Shown: positions 1-9,498, counted from the stretch's first letter. The stretch: DNA of 64,000 bases from Propionibacteriaceae bacterium (GCA_017306015.1 JAFKJK010000017.1:50012-114011); one strand, 5' to 3'. A program made the numbers and translations. Notes: generated from the sequence alone by a model not told the origin.

Positions 1-1585
1 GAGCCATCAGGACGGCGGTCGCCGTGTTCGACACGAACAGCCCGATGAGTGCTGTGGCAAGGAAGATCGCCGCCAGGATCACCGGCGCCGGCGCCCCGCC
101 CACCAACGCCAGCAGCCCGCGGACGGCCAGGTCGATGCCGCCGGTGACCTCCAGCGCCTGGGCGAACGGCAGCATGCCGACGATGACCAGCAGCGTCGGC
201 CAGTGGATCGCCCGGTACGCCGCCGGCATGTCGATGCACCCCGTCGCCCCCATCAGCAGGCAGGCGATCAGGGCCGCCACCACGTTCGGGACCACGCCGG
301 TGACCATCAGTACGATCATCACCAGCAGGCTGGCCAGCGCGAACCACGCTCGACTGCCCGCCGGCGCGGTCTCCTCCACCTCGGCGGGCAGGTCCAGCAG
401 CACGAAGTCGGACGCGCGCCGGCCCAGCCGGTGGATCGCCGACCACTCCCCCACGACCAGCAGGCTGTCGCCGACCTGGATGCGACGCCCGGCCTGGGGC
501 TCGGCTGCCGCCTTCCCCTGGTGGCGCAGGCCGATCGCCGAGACCCCGTGGCGGTCGTCCAGGCCGAGGTCGCCGATCCGGCGTCCGGCCGCTCCCGAGT
601 TCGGCGGCAACAGCAACTCGGCCATCCCGACCTGGCGGGACTGCCGGGCGAACCGCTCCGTGCTGATCCCGAGCTCCTCCAGCCCCAGCTCCAGCATCAC
701 GTCGTCGGGAGGCAGTGAACCGCTGACGGTCACCTCGTCGCCGGCGGCGAGCCGGGTGGCCGAGTCGGCACCGATCATCGTCCGCTGCCACACCGGACCA
801 CGCTCGATGGTCAGGATCGTCAACCCGTGGCGGGACGGCAGCCGGATCTCGGCCAGCCGGCGTCCGACCAGTGGCGAGCCGGGCAGGACCCGGAGCCGTT
901 CGCGGCCCTCGGTCAGGCCGTACGCGGCGAGGAGGTCGGCGATGGTCCGACCCCCGGACGCCTCAGCGAGCGGCGCGTCCTTCGCCAGCCGTCCCCGGTT
1001 CAGGAGCATGTAGACGACGCCGAGAGCGAGGATCACCAGCCCGAACGGGGTGGGCGCGAAGAACCCGAAGCCCGGCAGGCCGTGGCGGACCAGTTCGGCG
1101 TTCACCACCAGGTTCGGTGCAGTGGCGATCAGAGTGAGCATGCCGCTGATCAGGCCGGCGAAGCTGAGCGGCATCAGCAGTTGGCGCGACGACGTCCCCA
1201 GTCGCTTGGCGACCGCGATCGCCACCGGCACGAAGATCGCGACCACCCCGGTCGAGCTCATCACCGAGCCGAGCGCGGCCACGCAGAGCATCAGCAGCAC
1301 GACCAGCCGGGCGCCGGATCCGCCGGCGTGGGCGGCGAGCCAGTCTCCGAGCCGGTAGGTGACGCCCGTCCGCGACAGTCCTTCGCCGACGACGAACAGC
1401 GCGGCGACCAGGATCACATTCGGGTCGGCGAAGCCGGACAACGTCTCCGGCAGGGTGAGGACGCCGGTGAGCGGCAGTGCGACCAGGACCAGGATCGCGA
1501 CAACGTCCATCCGGGGACGGCCGAGCGCGAACATCACGATCGTCGCGGCCAGCAGCCCGAGGACCATCAAGAGTTCACGGTTCAT
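1..1585 (-). CDS. SLC13-family anion permease with TrkA_C domains (3' end outside window)
   Basis: An open minus-strand frame starts at ATG 1585 (MNRELLMVLGLLAATIV) and runs off the left edge, so about 528 residues are visible. The N-terminal ~200 residues are hydrophobic helices. A hydrophilic middle (roughly 215-390) holds two TrkA_C-like modules, with LVGRRLAEIRLPSRHG and GRRIGDLGLDDRHGV as equivalent turns. Helices then resume and end in the SNTATAV motif typical of SLC13/DASS carriers. Members import dicarboxylates, sulfate or other anions with Na+ or H+; the substrate cannot be told here. The RCK-like modules suggest ligand gating. No operon partner is visible. Confidence 0.85.
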   Translation of the reverse strand, partial: MNRELLMVLGLLAATIVMFALGRPRMDVVAILVLVALPLTGVLTLPETLSGFADPNVILVAALFVVGEGLSRTGVTYRLGDWLAAHAGGSGARLVVLLMLCVAALGSVMSSTGVVAIFVPVAIAVAKRLGTSSRQLLMPLSFAGLISGMLTLIATAPNLVVNAELVRHGLPGFGFFAPTPFGLVILALGVVYMLLNRGRLAKDAPLAEASGGRTIADLLAAYGLTEGRERLRVLPGSPLVGRRLAEIRLPSRHGLTILTIERGPVWQRTMIGADSATRLAAGDEVTVSGSLPPDDVMLELGLEELGISTERFARQSRQVGMAELLLPPNSGAAGRRIGDLGLDDRHGVSAIGLRHQGKAAAEPQAGRRIQVGDSLLVVGEWSAIHRLGRRASDFVLLDLPAEVEETAPAGSRAWFALASLLVMIVLMVTGVVPNVVAALIACLLMGATGCIDMPAAYRAIHWPTLLVIVGMLPFAQALEVTGGIDLAVRGLLALVGGAPAPVILAAIFLATALIGLFVSNTATAVLMA

Positions 1586-1617
1586 CGATCACCATTCTCC
1601 GGTCTCGCCGGGCGGCA

Positions 1618-1785
1618 TTCCGCCGATCCTGCAGTTATCGGCCTCGGTGAAGCGTGGCCGACCAGCCGTTCCGCCGCAACTGTCGTTCTCAGACCCGAAT
1701 CCAGCCCCATAACAACAGTTGCGGAGGACTGCCCGTCCGCGCGGCGCGGGAGCCCGTCCATAACTGCAGCAACGGCGGAACACGG
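1618..1785. repeat. Four-unit palindromic repeat cluster, second family, locus 1
   Basis: Four ~22-nt units related to TTCCGCCGTTCCTGCAGTT lie in ++-- order: 1618-1641 and 1667-1690 forward, 1707-1724 and 1759-1785 reverse. The outer and inner pairs are complementary and could fold into nested hairpins. The same layout recurs at 46918-47082. The cluster fills the gap between the start of the permease gene and the end of the lipoprotein gene. Confidence 0.75.
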
Positions 1786-1799
1786 CCGATCAGGACGCC

Positions 1800-3347
1800 T
1801 TAGTGCTTCGGGATCTCGATCTTCGTGACCTGCCCGGCGTTGCCGGCCGCGTCCAGGCCGTACACGCAGTAGGTCGCCGGCAGGTCCGCGGCCTTCAGCG
1901 TCAGCGGCACGATGAAGAAGTCCTGGAAGGACGCCGTGTCGGTGCAGTCGATGCTGCCCTGCGGGCCCCAGGCGAACCGAACGGTGGTGATCTCCGGCGG
2001 CACCAGGTGCGGACGGACGACGACCGCCCCGCCGCCGATGTCATCGACCTCCGCGTTGGCGGCGAAGATCGGCGGAGTGCGGTCGACCTCGAACAGCACC
2101 GAGGCCGCGCCCGCGTAGTCGGAGCCGGCTACCGCACACAGCAGGAACCGTCCCTCCTGTTCGGGCAGGTCGACGGGAATCTGGACCCCGAGTTGCTCCC
2201 AGTCCTCGCCGGCCTTGGGCAGGGCCGAGGACTTCGCCGACGAGTAGGTGGACTGCTGCTGGCACGCGGTGCCGTCGCCCAGCTCGGTGAGGACGGTGCG
2301 GACGGTGCCCACCTTCCGGCCGACGAGGCTGGCGGACGGGTGGCCGCCGCCGGCGTTCGGCTGATCGCCGCCGCGGAACGAGCCGCCGCCCGACTCGGCC
2401 CACACGCTGGAGGTCGGCAGTGGACAACCACCGCCGAGGCTGAACCGGCCGGACGCGTCGAAGCACTTCCCGATTCCGGCGACGCTCTGGGCGTAACTGG
2501 TCTTCTCGACCATCTTCGTCCCGTCCGCGGTCACCTCGCAGGGGTGGTTCATCGTGCAGGCGCCGCCGTTGGCTGCCGTCGCTCCCCAGGTCGTGGTGTT
2601 GATCATGGCGACGATGGCGTCGGGCGCTCCGTCCGCGCCGACCGTGAACAGCGACGAGCCGCTGGAACCCTGGATGATGCCGGGGCAGTCGTTCGACCAC
2701 ACGCCGAGCCACATCCACAGGTGCTCGATCAGGGTGTGCTGGCTGCCGAGGGTGCAGTCGCCGCGGCGAAGCACCCAGTCGTCCGGGTGGAGGTCCTGCA
2801 CCGGGACGCCGACGTTGACGACGGCCGTCCCGCCGGCCGGCTCGGCGTCCGCGATCTTCACCGGGCGCAGGCCGAGGTCCTCCAGCTCGCCGAGGGTGGA
2901 CTTGAGCCGGACGATCGCGGTGTCGGTGTGCCGCATCGTCGAGTACTCCAGGCCGACGACATCGACGGTCAGGGTGTCGTCGGCGTTGCCCTTCGCGGCA
3001 AGGAACTCGGCCGTTCCGAACCATTCGGCGCCGATGGTGGTGGCCTGCGCGGGACGTCCGACGTCGCCGGTGCAGTGGCCGTTGGTGAGGACGTATGCCG
3101 GACCGGTCGGGACGCCGGTGTCGATCAGCGTCCCGCTGCAGTTGGAGCCGGTGTCGAGGGCGGCCACTCCGCTGAAGGCCGCCAGCTGCGCCAGTGGCAG
3201 AGGGTCGGACACTGTCGCAGGAGTCGGTGTCACCGGGGCTGCGGTGGGCAGGTCGGGCCTGGTCGTTACCGTACAGCCGGCCAGCGCGAGCACGAGGCCC
3301 AGCGCCCAGATCGAGCGTCCCCTTCGACGCTGTGGATGGGTTGCCAT
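1800..3347 (-). CDS. Secreted trypsin-like serine protease lipoprotein
   Basis: A 515-residue protein with a lipoprotein signal (RSIWALGLVLALAGC, lipidated Cys25) and a Pro/Thr-rich linker. The chymotrypsin-fold domain shows the catalytic triad: His91 in TNGHC, Asp142 in HTDTAIV and Ser231 in QGSSGSS. The ~250 C-terminal residues (Gly-rich linker, then beta-rich segments) are not recognised and may be Ig-like. ATG 3347 is chosen because GGAGG precedes it and it begins the signal peptide; the frame is open further upstream but there it translates a REP element. It probably acts as a membrane-anchored extracellular protease. The target is unknown. Confidence 0.8.
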   Translation of the reverse strand: MATHPQRRRGRSIWALGLVLALAGCTVTTRPDLPTAAPVTPTPATVSDPLPLAQLAAFSGVAALDTGSNCSGTLIDTGVPTGPAYVLTNGHCTGDVGRPAQATTIGAEWFGTAEFLAAKGNADDTLTVDVVGLEYSTMRHTDTAIVRLKSTLGELEDLGLRPVKIADAEPAGGTAVVNVGVPVQDLHPDDWVLRRGDCTLGSQHTLIEHLWMWLGVWSNDCPGIIQGSSGSSLFTVGADGAPDAIVAMINTTTWGATAANGGACTMNHPCEVTADGTKMVEKTSYAQSVAGIGKCFDASGRFSLGGGCPLPTSSVWAESGGGSFRGGDQPNAGGGHPSASLVGRKVGTVRTVLTELGDGTACQQQSTYSSAKSSALPKAGEDWEQLGVQIPVDLPEQEGRFLLCAVAGSDYAGAASVLFEVDRTPPIFAANAEVDDIGGGAVVVRPHLVPPEITTVRFAWGPQGSIDCTDTASFQDFFIVPLTLKAADLPATYCVYGLDAAGNAGQVTKIEIPKH

Positions 3348-3497
3348 GGTGCCTCCGTCCGCTGGCCTCATTGTGGCGCAGCGGGGACGCGAGCGCATCG
3401 GTTCGCCGGGATTCGGTGCGGGCCGTACGCGTTCTGTTCGTACGCCGGTCAGGCACCCGGGCCAGTCCCGTCCGCACTCGCAGGGATCGGCCTCCCG

Positions 3498-3611
3498 TGA
3501 ACCATCGGTACCTGTCCCCGACGGTTCAGACGTCGAGGCCCGCCCCGCCCGCACCCGCCACGCACGAGCCGGCCATCCCGTGAACCATCGGTACCTGTCC
3601 CCGACGGTTCA
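3498..3611. repeat. REP-like palindromes, two copies
   Basis: Copies at 3498-3528 and 3581-3611, both with the core reading GTACCTGTCCCC on the plus strand (orientation R). The family is an imperfect palindrome of ~30 nt with TGAACC at one end and GGTTCA at the other. The window holds 28 copies, 16 with GGGGACAGGTAC on the plus strand (F) and 12 R. These two lie between the 5' end of the protease gene and the 3' end of the ThrE gene and are slight length variants (31 nt). Confidence 0.9.
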
Positions 3612-3704
3612 GACCCGGACGACGGCGCGGGCGCCGTCCGACGACCGCCGGAGCGCCAGCGTTGGGCAGCGCGACGTCTTGACGCGATCGGCGTCGGTCA
3701 AGGC

Positions 3705-5417
3705 TCAGATCAGCGAGCGGTGCTCCGGGGTCAGCCGACTACTCACAGCGGCGCCGGCGAGCGCGCCGAGCGCGATCGCCACCATCGTGGACGCCGTTGT
3801 CACCAGCGTGTTCAGGCCGCCGGCACCGCCGTCCAGGATCACGGCGACGCCGACCAGACCGAGCGAGCCGGGCACCAACAGCCAGAACGCCGGCAGGAAG
3901 CTGACGAAGGCAGCCGGTCCGGACGGCTGGCGCGCCACCAGGGCCGCGACCGGGGTCATCGCCAGCGCGCCGACGAACGCCGACAGCACCCCGCCGAACA
4001 GGACGTCGCCGAGCACCTGCGCCCCGTAGGCCACGTACAGGACGAGCAGGATCCAGCCGATCGAACGGGACCGGCCGCACTGGTGGATCACGATGCCGAC
4101 CCCGAACGCGGCGACCGCCAGCCAGGGCCCGACCGGCCCGATGGGCTGCGAGGACGCGACCAGTTCCAGCCGCGGGACGCCGACCAGCATCGACCCGCCG
4201 ACGACGCCGACGGCGAGCAGGACGAGCTGCATAGCGCCCGCGGCCACCCGTCCGGCTCCGGACATCATGTGCCCGGTGGCCAGCTCGATCACCCCCGTGT
4301 TGATCAGGCCTCCGGGCAGGAAGATCACCAGCGGCGCGATCACCGACGGTAGGACGCCGGGATCGAGCCCTGCGTTGACCAGCGTCAGGACGACGGTCGA
4401 GACGACGAAGGCGCAGCCCACGGTGATCAGTGGACGGTACTGCTGTTGCAGCCGGTCGCCCTGAATCTGCGCCCAGCCGACGAGGGCGCCGAGGGCGGCG
4501 GCGACACCGAGCCCGCCCCAGGAGGCGCCGAGCAGCACCGCGATGCCGGCGGACGCGATCGCGTAGGCGACCACCCGCTGCATCAGGGTGTACGGCTCGG
4601 GCATGGCCCGGATCTCGGCAACCCGACGGATGATCTCGTGCGCGCCCATCGCCCGGGTGCGGGCCTCGAAGATCACGTCGTCGAGTGCGTCGGCCTGGGC
4701 GAGCAGCAGCTCCCGTCCGCCGCTGGACACGACGCCCGTCCGCACCTCCCCGAGCCCGCGGGCCGACACGAACAGGGCCGTCGGGAAGGCCACGACTTCG
4801 GTTCCGGGGTAGCCGTTGGCGGCGGCGATCTCCTCCAGCGCCTGGCGGACCGCCGCGACGGAGAAGCCGGCGTCGATCATCGCCTCGCCGACTGCCTCCA
4901 GCGCTGCCAGCCGGACGCCCGCGTCGTCGGCGGCGGGGACGGGTGGGACGGCGGGGGCGGCGGGGCCCGGGACACGGCGCTCACGGCGCCGCAGGACGAC
5001 GCCGGCGATGACGCCCACCAGGAGTGCGATCGCGGCCAGCACCCAGGAGACCGGCGACGAGTGCGGCTGCGTGTAGGAGGGTGGGGTGGCTTCGAGTTCG
5101 CCCGTACCCGGAGTTCCCGGTGTGGTCGGCGAAGGTGTCGGCGCCGGTTGGGCGATCGGTGGCGGCTCGGGCTGTGCCGTGGCTGTGGGTGGCGGGGTCA
5201 AGGGCGGCTTCGGCTCCGGCGTCGCCGGCTCGGTCGGAGGTGGGGTCTCCTCGTCGCTCGGCGCCTCGGACGACTGGATCGGGGTCTCGGTCGCCGCGGG
5301 TGCCGGCGGGAGCGCGGCCGCAGGCGTCCCTGGCGCGGCGAGGAGCACCGACGCGACGCCGAGGACCAGCGCCGCGGTGAGTCCCGCGAACGCACGGTTG
5401 GCCCGGAGTGTGCTCAC
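3705..5417 (-). CDS. ThrE-type threonine/serine exporter family membrane protein
   Basis: About 570 residues. After a signal-like segment and ~100 residues rich in Pro, Thr and Glu comes a membrane helix (SWVLAAIALLVGVIAGVVL) and an RRRERR stop-transfer. The DUF1212 domain follows (residues ~170-310, with AALEAVGEAMIDAGFSV), then about nine more hydrophobic helices including the DUF3815-like half. The family exports threonine and serine by proton antiport in Corynebacterium. GTG 5417 is chosen over GTG 5435 because AAGGA sits seven bases ahead of it. The Pro-rich N-terminal extension is unusual. No operon partner. Confidence 0.85.
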   Translation of the reverse strand: MSTLRANRAFAGLTAALVLGVASVLLAAPGTPAAALPPAPAATETPIQSSEAPSDEETPPPTEPATPEPKPPLTPPPTATAQPEPPPIAQPAPTPSPTTPGTPGTGELEATPPSYTQPHSSPVSWVLAAIALLVGVIAGVVLRRRERRVPGPAAPAVPPVPAADDAGVRLAALEAVGEAMIDAGFSVAAVRQALEEIAAANGYPGTEVVAFPTALFVSARGLGEVRTGVVSSGGRELLLAQADALDDVIFEARTRAMGAHEIIRRVAEIRAMPEPYTLMQRVVAYAIASAGIAVLLGASWGGLGVAAALGALVGWAQIQGDRLQQQYRPLITVGCAFVVSTVVLTLVNAGLDPGVLPSVIAPLVIFLPGGLINTGVIELATGHMMSGAGRVAAGAMQLVLLAVGVVGGSMLVGVPRLELVASSQPIGPVGPWLAVAAFGVGIVIHQCGRSRSIGWILLVLYVAYGAQVLGDVLFGGVLSAFVGALAMTPVAALVARQPSGPAAFVSFLPAFWLLVPGSLGLVGVAVILDGGAGGLNTLVTTASTMVAIALGALAGAAVSSRLTPEHRSLI

Positions 5418-5501
5418 GTCCCCATCCTTGCGCACCCGCGGCTGCTTTCCTGGGTAAGCCCAACACCGAGGGAAGGGATGCGTGCCCCTCGCCCACCGTC
5501 C

Positions 5502-5759
5502 TGAACCATCGGGGACAGGTACTTCGGTTCAGAGCCCACCCGTCCTGAACCATCGGGGACAGGTACTTCGGTTCAGGGGCGTCGGCGAACCACGGGGACG
5601 GTGAACCATGGGGACAGGTACTTCGGTTCAGGATCGGTCGGTGAACGAAAGTACCTGTCCCCGACGGTTCACCCGTCCCGATGGCTCAGCACACGACGGT
5701 TCACCACATGACGGTTCACCACAGGTCGGTGAACGAAAGTACCTGTCCCCGACGGTTCA
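5502..5759. repeat. REP-like palindrome cluster, five copies
   Basis: Copies at 5502-5531 (F), 5546-5575 (F), 5602-5630 (F, one base short), 5642-5671 (R) and 5730-5759 (R), so FFF faces RR. Fragments of the element (CGACGGTTCA and GAACCACGGGGACGG) lie between copies, as if made by recombination or partial copying. The cluster lies between the start of the ThrE gene and the 3' end of the PucR gene. Confidence 0.9.
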
Positions 5760-5815
5760 TCCGCCGGGACGCCAGCGCGGAGGCTCGCCTCATGCGTCGT
5801 CCCGGCACCAGGTGA

Positions 5816-7108
5816 TCACGGCTGTGCGGGAGCCCCGCCGCCTCGTCCCAGCAGCGCGAGTTGGAGCTCCAGCCGGCGGTCGGGATCCTCCAGCGCATCG
5901 CCGAGGAGCTCCCGGAGTTGGTTCACCCGGTAGCCGACGGTCTGGGGATGGACGCCGAGTTCGGCGGCGATCTCCGTCCGCTGGCCCCAGTGCCGCAGCC
6001 AGGACGCGAGCGTCGCCGTCAGCCGCTCCCGTTGACTCGCGCGCAGCGTCGCGAGCGGCTCGAGGACGCGCTCTGCCAGGGTGGCAGCCACCTCGGGCGC
6101 GCCGCGCAGCAGGAGCTCAGGGAGTCGGTCCGCCGCTGCGACAAGGCCGGACGCGTCGTCTGGGAGCAACTCGGCGACCACCAGCGAACGCCGGGCGTCC
6201 AGCAGCGGGACGGACGGACCGAGCCGGACGCCGACCTTCCCGCCCCCGGTCGCCGCCCCGCCCTTGATCGCCGTCCCATCCCCGGTCGTCGCTCCGCCCT
6301 TGATCGTCGCCCCACCCCCGGTCGCGGACGCTTCGCCGGTCGCCGTCCCGTCCCCAGCCGCGGACCCGTCTCCCGCGAGCCGCCGCAGCATCGCGCCCGG
6401 TCGCTGGTCGGCAGCCAGTACCACGACGGCGATCGAGTCGCGCTCCACGGCGAAGCCGTCCCTGCCGACAGCGGCGCGCACATCCGCCAGCAACTCGATT
6501 GGCAGGAGCGCCACCGCGACCGCTTCGGGCACCCGCCAGCCCACCTGCGCGGCCACCGTCCGGACGACGTCGTCCTCGCCGCTGAATAGCGCGTCCGCCA
6601 GCCGGCGCAGCCGACGCTCCCGCTCGCCGGAGTGGGTGGACACCTCGTTGGCGTAGCCCTCGGCGCTCTCGCCCTGCAGGGTGTCGACCAGCGCGAACAC
6701 GGCCTCGCTGAGCGCGACCTGTGCCTCCGGTGAGGCGTCGAGGTCGGCCAGCGCGTGGGCGAACCCGGTGTAGAGCACCCGGGTGCCGATCCGGTACGCC
6801 GCCAGGAGCTCCTCCAGGCCGCGCCCCTCCCTGGCCTCTCCGGCGCCGAGCTCACGGAACCGGACGCGGTCGCGCTCGCCGAACGCGGGCGCCGCCGTAC
6901 CGATCAGCCGGACGAACCGCGTCACCACGGCGGCGGTCACCGCCACGAGGTCGGCGCGGACGCTGGGCACCCCCATCCGCTCCGACCAGGGCGGCTCGGC
7001 CGCGATCCGAGCCAGCATCTCGGCCTGGAGCCGGTCCAGCTGCGGCGCCATCGTCGTGGCCAGTTCGACGGGGAGGCGTGCCCACGGCGATCGGACATCT
7101 TCTGTCAT
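5816..7108 (-). CDS. PucR-type transcriptional regulator
   Basis: A 430-residue protein. The N-terminal two thirds form a helical sensory region of the kind found in PucR/CdaR-like activators. The C-terminal ~60 residues are the PucR-type HTH (TEIAAELGVHPQTVGYRVNQ). Between them, at residues ~245-290, is a Gly/Ala/Thr-rich tract made of short repeats (GGATIKGG, then GTAIKGG), which most relatives should lack. It is divergent from the aldolase/aminotransferase gene with a 77-bp spacer, so it probably controls that unit. The effector is unknown. Confidence 0.8.
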   Translation of the reverse strand: MTEDVRSPWARLPVELATTMAPQLDRLQAEMLARIAAEPPWSERMGVPSVRADLVAVTAAVVTRFVRLIGTAAPAFGERDRVRFRELGAGEAREGRGLEELLAAYRIGTRVLYTGFAHALADLDASPEAQVALSEAVFALVDTLQGESAEGYANEVSTHSGERERRLRRLADALFSGEDDVVRTVAAQVGWRVPEAVAVALLPIELLADVRAAVGRDGFAVERDSIAVVVLAADQRPGAMLRRLAGDGSAAGDGTATGEASATGGGATIKGGATTGDGTAIKGGAATGGGKVGVRLGPSVPLLDARRSLVVAELLPDDASGLVAAADRLPELLLRGAPEVAATLAERVLEPLATLRASQRERLTATLASWLRHWGQRTEIAAELGVHPQTVGYRVNQLRELLGDALEDPDRRLELQLALLGRGGGAPAQP

Positions 7109-7185
7109 GTGACGATAGTAACTGGGTCATAATCTCTCTCATCCTCCCCAAGAACTAGCGGGCTGGAATGAGGAACAATGGTGCC

Positions 7186-9498
7186 ATGCAGTATGCGTCC
7201 AGCCGTCAGCATGTCGTGGGAATGTGCCGCACCATGTTGGAGCGCGGCTTCCTGAAGGCCACCGAGGGCAACGTGTCGGTGCGGATCCCGGGCCGGTCGC
7301 TGTACGCCGTGACCCCGAGCAACTACGGCTACGAGAAGATGCGGGCAGAGGACATCTGCGTCGTCGACTTCGACGGCCACCCGGTGGCCGTGGACGGCGG
7401 TTCGACGCTGGCGCCGTCGGTCGAGGCCGCGCTGCACGCCACGATCTACCTCGAGCGTCCGGACGTGAACGCGATCGTCCACACCCACCAGCCGTTCGCG
7501 TCCGCGCTGTCGTACTTGCGCAAGCCGATCCCCGCGCTGTCGGATGAGCAGAGCCGCTTCCTCGGCGGTGAGATCCCGATCGTCGACTACGCGCCGGCGG
7601 GGACGGGGTTCCTCGCGTCCGCGATGAAGAAGAAGCTCGGCACCGGCGGCAATGCCTACATCCTGGCCAACCACGGCGTCGTCGTCCTGGGCGCCGACCC
7701 CGAGCGCGCGGTGTTCGCGATGGGCCTGCTGGAGAAGGTGTCGATCGCCTACCTGATGGCCCTGGTCACCGAGCCGGAGAAGGTCTACACCGTCCCGGCG
7801 CCCATCCGCGAGATCGCGATCGGCAAGCTCCGCTCGGAGCAGAAGCGGATCGCCGAGCAGGTGACGAAGTCGATCCCGTCCGACGAGCCGGCCGAGGAGC
7901 CGCTGCCCAGCGCGGACGCGGTGCGGGCCGCGATCGCCGCGCCCCCGGTCGGGGCGGACGGCGGCGCACCTGAACCGAGGGGACAGGTACTTTCGTTCAC
8001 CCCTGAACCGAAGTACCTGTCCCCGTCGTTCACATTGCCGACCGCGGACCAGCTTGGCTACGGCATCTCCACTTACCCGGACGTCGCGGACGTCTACCGG
8101 CGCTTCGACGCGCTGATCGGCCAGCCCGTCCGCCGACCCCGGCACGACGCGATGCTCGGCGTCCTGGACTACTTCGAGACCAACTGCGCCGGCTCCAAGG
8201 AGATCACCGAGCGGGCGAAGAAGCGCATCCCCGGCGGCGTCCAGCACAACCTGGCGTTCAACTACCCGTTCCCGCTGGCCATCACCAGAGCTGAGGGCGC
8301 CCACCTGACCGACGTGGACGGCAACACCTACATCGACTTCCTGCAGGCCGGCGGGCCGACGATCCTCGGCAGCAACTACGCGCCCGTCCGGGACAAGCTG
8401 GACGAGGTCATCCGCGAATCCGGGCCGGTCACCGGGCTGTTCCACGAGTACGAACTGCGGCTGGCCGAGCTGGTCAACCACTTCCTGCCCAGCGTCGAGG
8501 TCTACCGCTCGCTCGGCTCCGGGACGGAAGGCGTGATGGCGGCCGTCCGCGGCGCCCGCGCGTTCACCGGCAAGCCGATGGTGATCAAGATGGGTGGCGC
8601 CTACCACGGCTGGTCGGACACGATGGTCGTCGGCCTGCGCGTCCCCGGCACGTGGCGGATGAACGCGAAGGGCATTCCGCTGGGTGCGACCGCCGACACC
8701 CGCGAGGTCTTCCCCGAGTCGCTCGGCGAGCTGAAGCGCAAGCTGATCGAGAATCGGCTTCGCGGCGGGACGGCCGCGGTGGTCGTGGAGCCGGTCGGGC
8801 CCGAGAGCGGGACGCGTCCCGTCCCCGAGGACTACAACGCGAAGATCCGCGAGCTCTGCGACGAGTTCAACGCGCTGCTGATCTTCGACGAGGTCGTCAC
8901 CGGCTTCCGGCTGGGCATGGGCGGTGCGCAGGGCTACTTCGGCGTCCGTCCCGACCTGACCGTGCTCGGCAAGGCGATCTCCGGCGGCTACCCGATGGCC
9001 GGCGGAGTGGGCGGACGGGCCGACATCATGGCCGTCTTCGGGTCGGGCATCGACGGCAAGGCCGGCGCCCACGTCCAGGTCGGCGGGACACTGTCGGCGA
9101 ACCCGCTGTCGTGTGCCGCCGGGGTGTTCGCGATCGAGGAGATGGCCCGCACCAACGCCCCGGTGATCGCCGGACGCGCGGGCGACCGGCTCGCCGAGGG
9201 ACTGCGCCGGCTGGTGGCGAAGTGGGGCCTGCCGTACGTGGTGCACAACACCGGCGCGATCGTCCATCTGGAGTCGACGGGCGTGATGATGCTGTCGATG
9301 CGAAACCCCGCCAAGCTGCTGAAGGAGAACGGGATCCGCAAGGAAGTGATGGAACACATGGGCGCGGTGTACGCGTCCAGTGGCATCATCACCTTGGCCG
9401 GATCGAGGCTGTACACGTCCATGGCGGACACGGACGCCGTCATCGACGACGCACTGGAGCGTTTCGATCGGTCATTCGCGGTGATTGAGGGGGTCTAG
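7186..9498 (+). CDS. Class II aldolase fused to class III PLP aminotransferase
   Basis: A 770-residue two-domain enzyme. Residues ~1-215 are a class II aldolase/adducin domain with metal-site residues in SVEAALHA, VHTHQ and LANHG. Residues ~300-770 are a class III aminotransferase resembling glutamate-1-semialdehyde aminomutase, with FDEVVTGFRLG and the PLP lysine in LGKAISGG. The linker contains an in-frame inverted pair of REP elements (7971-8032). ATG 7186 is preferred because GAGGAA lies ahead of it; ATG 7168 is possible. A FGGY kinase follows 41 bp downstream and a PucR gene is divergent. I infer a pathway that phosphorylates, cleaves and transaminates a sugar- or polyol-derived compound. 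The substrate is unknown. Confidence 0.85.
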   Translation: MQYASSRQHVVGMCRTMLERGFLKATEGNVSVRIPGRSLYAVTPSNYGYEKMRAEDICVVDFDGHPVAVDGGSTLAPSVEAALHATIYLERPDVNAIVHTHQPFASALSYLRKPIPALSDEQSRFLGGEIPIVDYAPAGTGFLASAMKKKLGTGGNAYILANHGVVVLGADPERAVFAMGLLEKVSIAYLMALVTEPEKVYTVPAPIREIAIGKLRSEQKRIAEQVTKSIPSDEPAEEPLPSADAVRAAIAAPPVGADGGAPEPRGQVLSFTPEPKYLSPSFTLPTADQLGYGISTYPDVADVYRRFDALIGQPVRRPRHDAMLGVLDYFETNCAGSKEITERAKKRIPGGVQHNLAFNYPFPLAITRAEGAHLTDVDGNTYIDFLQAGGPTILGSNYAPVRDKLDEVIRESGPVTGLFHEYELRLAELVNHFLPSVEVYRSLGSGTEGVMAAVRGARAFTGKPMVIKMGGAYHGWSDTMVVGLRVPGTWRMNAKGIPLGATADTREVFPESLGELKRKLIENRLRGGTAAVVVEPVGPESGTRPVPEDYNAKIRELCDEFNALLIFDEVVTGFRLGMGGAQGYFGVRPDLTVLGKAISGGYPMAGGVGGRADIMAVFGSGIDGKAGAHVQVGGTLSANPLSCAAGVFAIEEMARTNAPVIAGRAGDRLAEGLRRLVAKWGLPYVVHNTGAIVHLESTGVMMLSMRNPAKLLKENGIRKEVMEHMGAVYASSGIITLAGSRLYTSMADTDAVIDDALERFDRSFAVIEGV
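7971..8032. repeat. Inverted pair of REP-like elements inside a coding region
   Basis: Copy F at 7971-7999 and copy R at 8004-8032, separated by four bases. Each is 29 nt, one shorter than most copies, and the pair is read through as PEPRGQVLSFTPEPKYLSPS in the interdomain linker of the aldolase/aminotransferase. No stop arises in this frame. Confidence 0.92.

Noticed and set aside
24..1828. Plus-strand open frames in the first 1.8 kb
   Set aside because: The minus strand encodes an SLC13-type permease with TrkA_C domains; the plus-strand products are Arg/Pro/Ser-rich without family features.
3348..3554. Longer N-terminus for the serine protease
   Set aside because: The extra residues translate a REP element and lack coding character; ATG 3347 starts the lipoprotein signal and has GGAGG.
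5502..5759. REP cluster as a CRISPR array
   Set aside because: Units are in both orientations, spacing is irregular (one to fifty-odd bases), and there are no cas genes.
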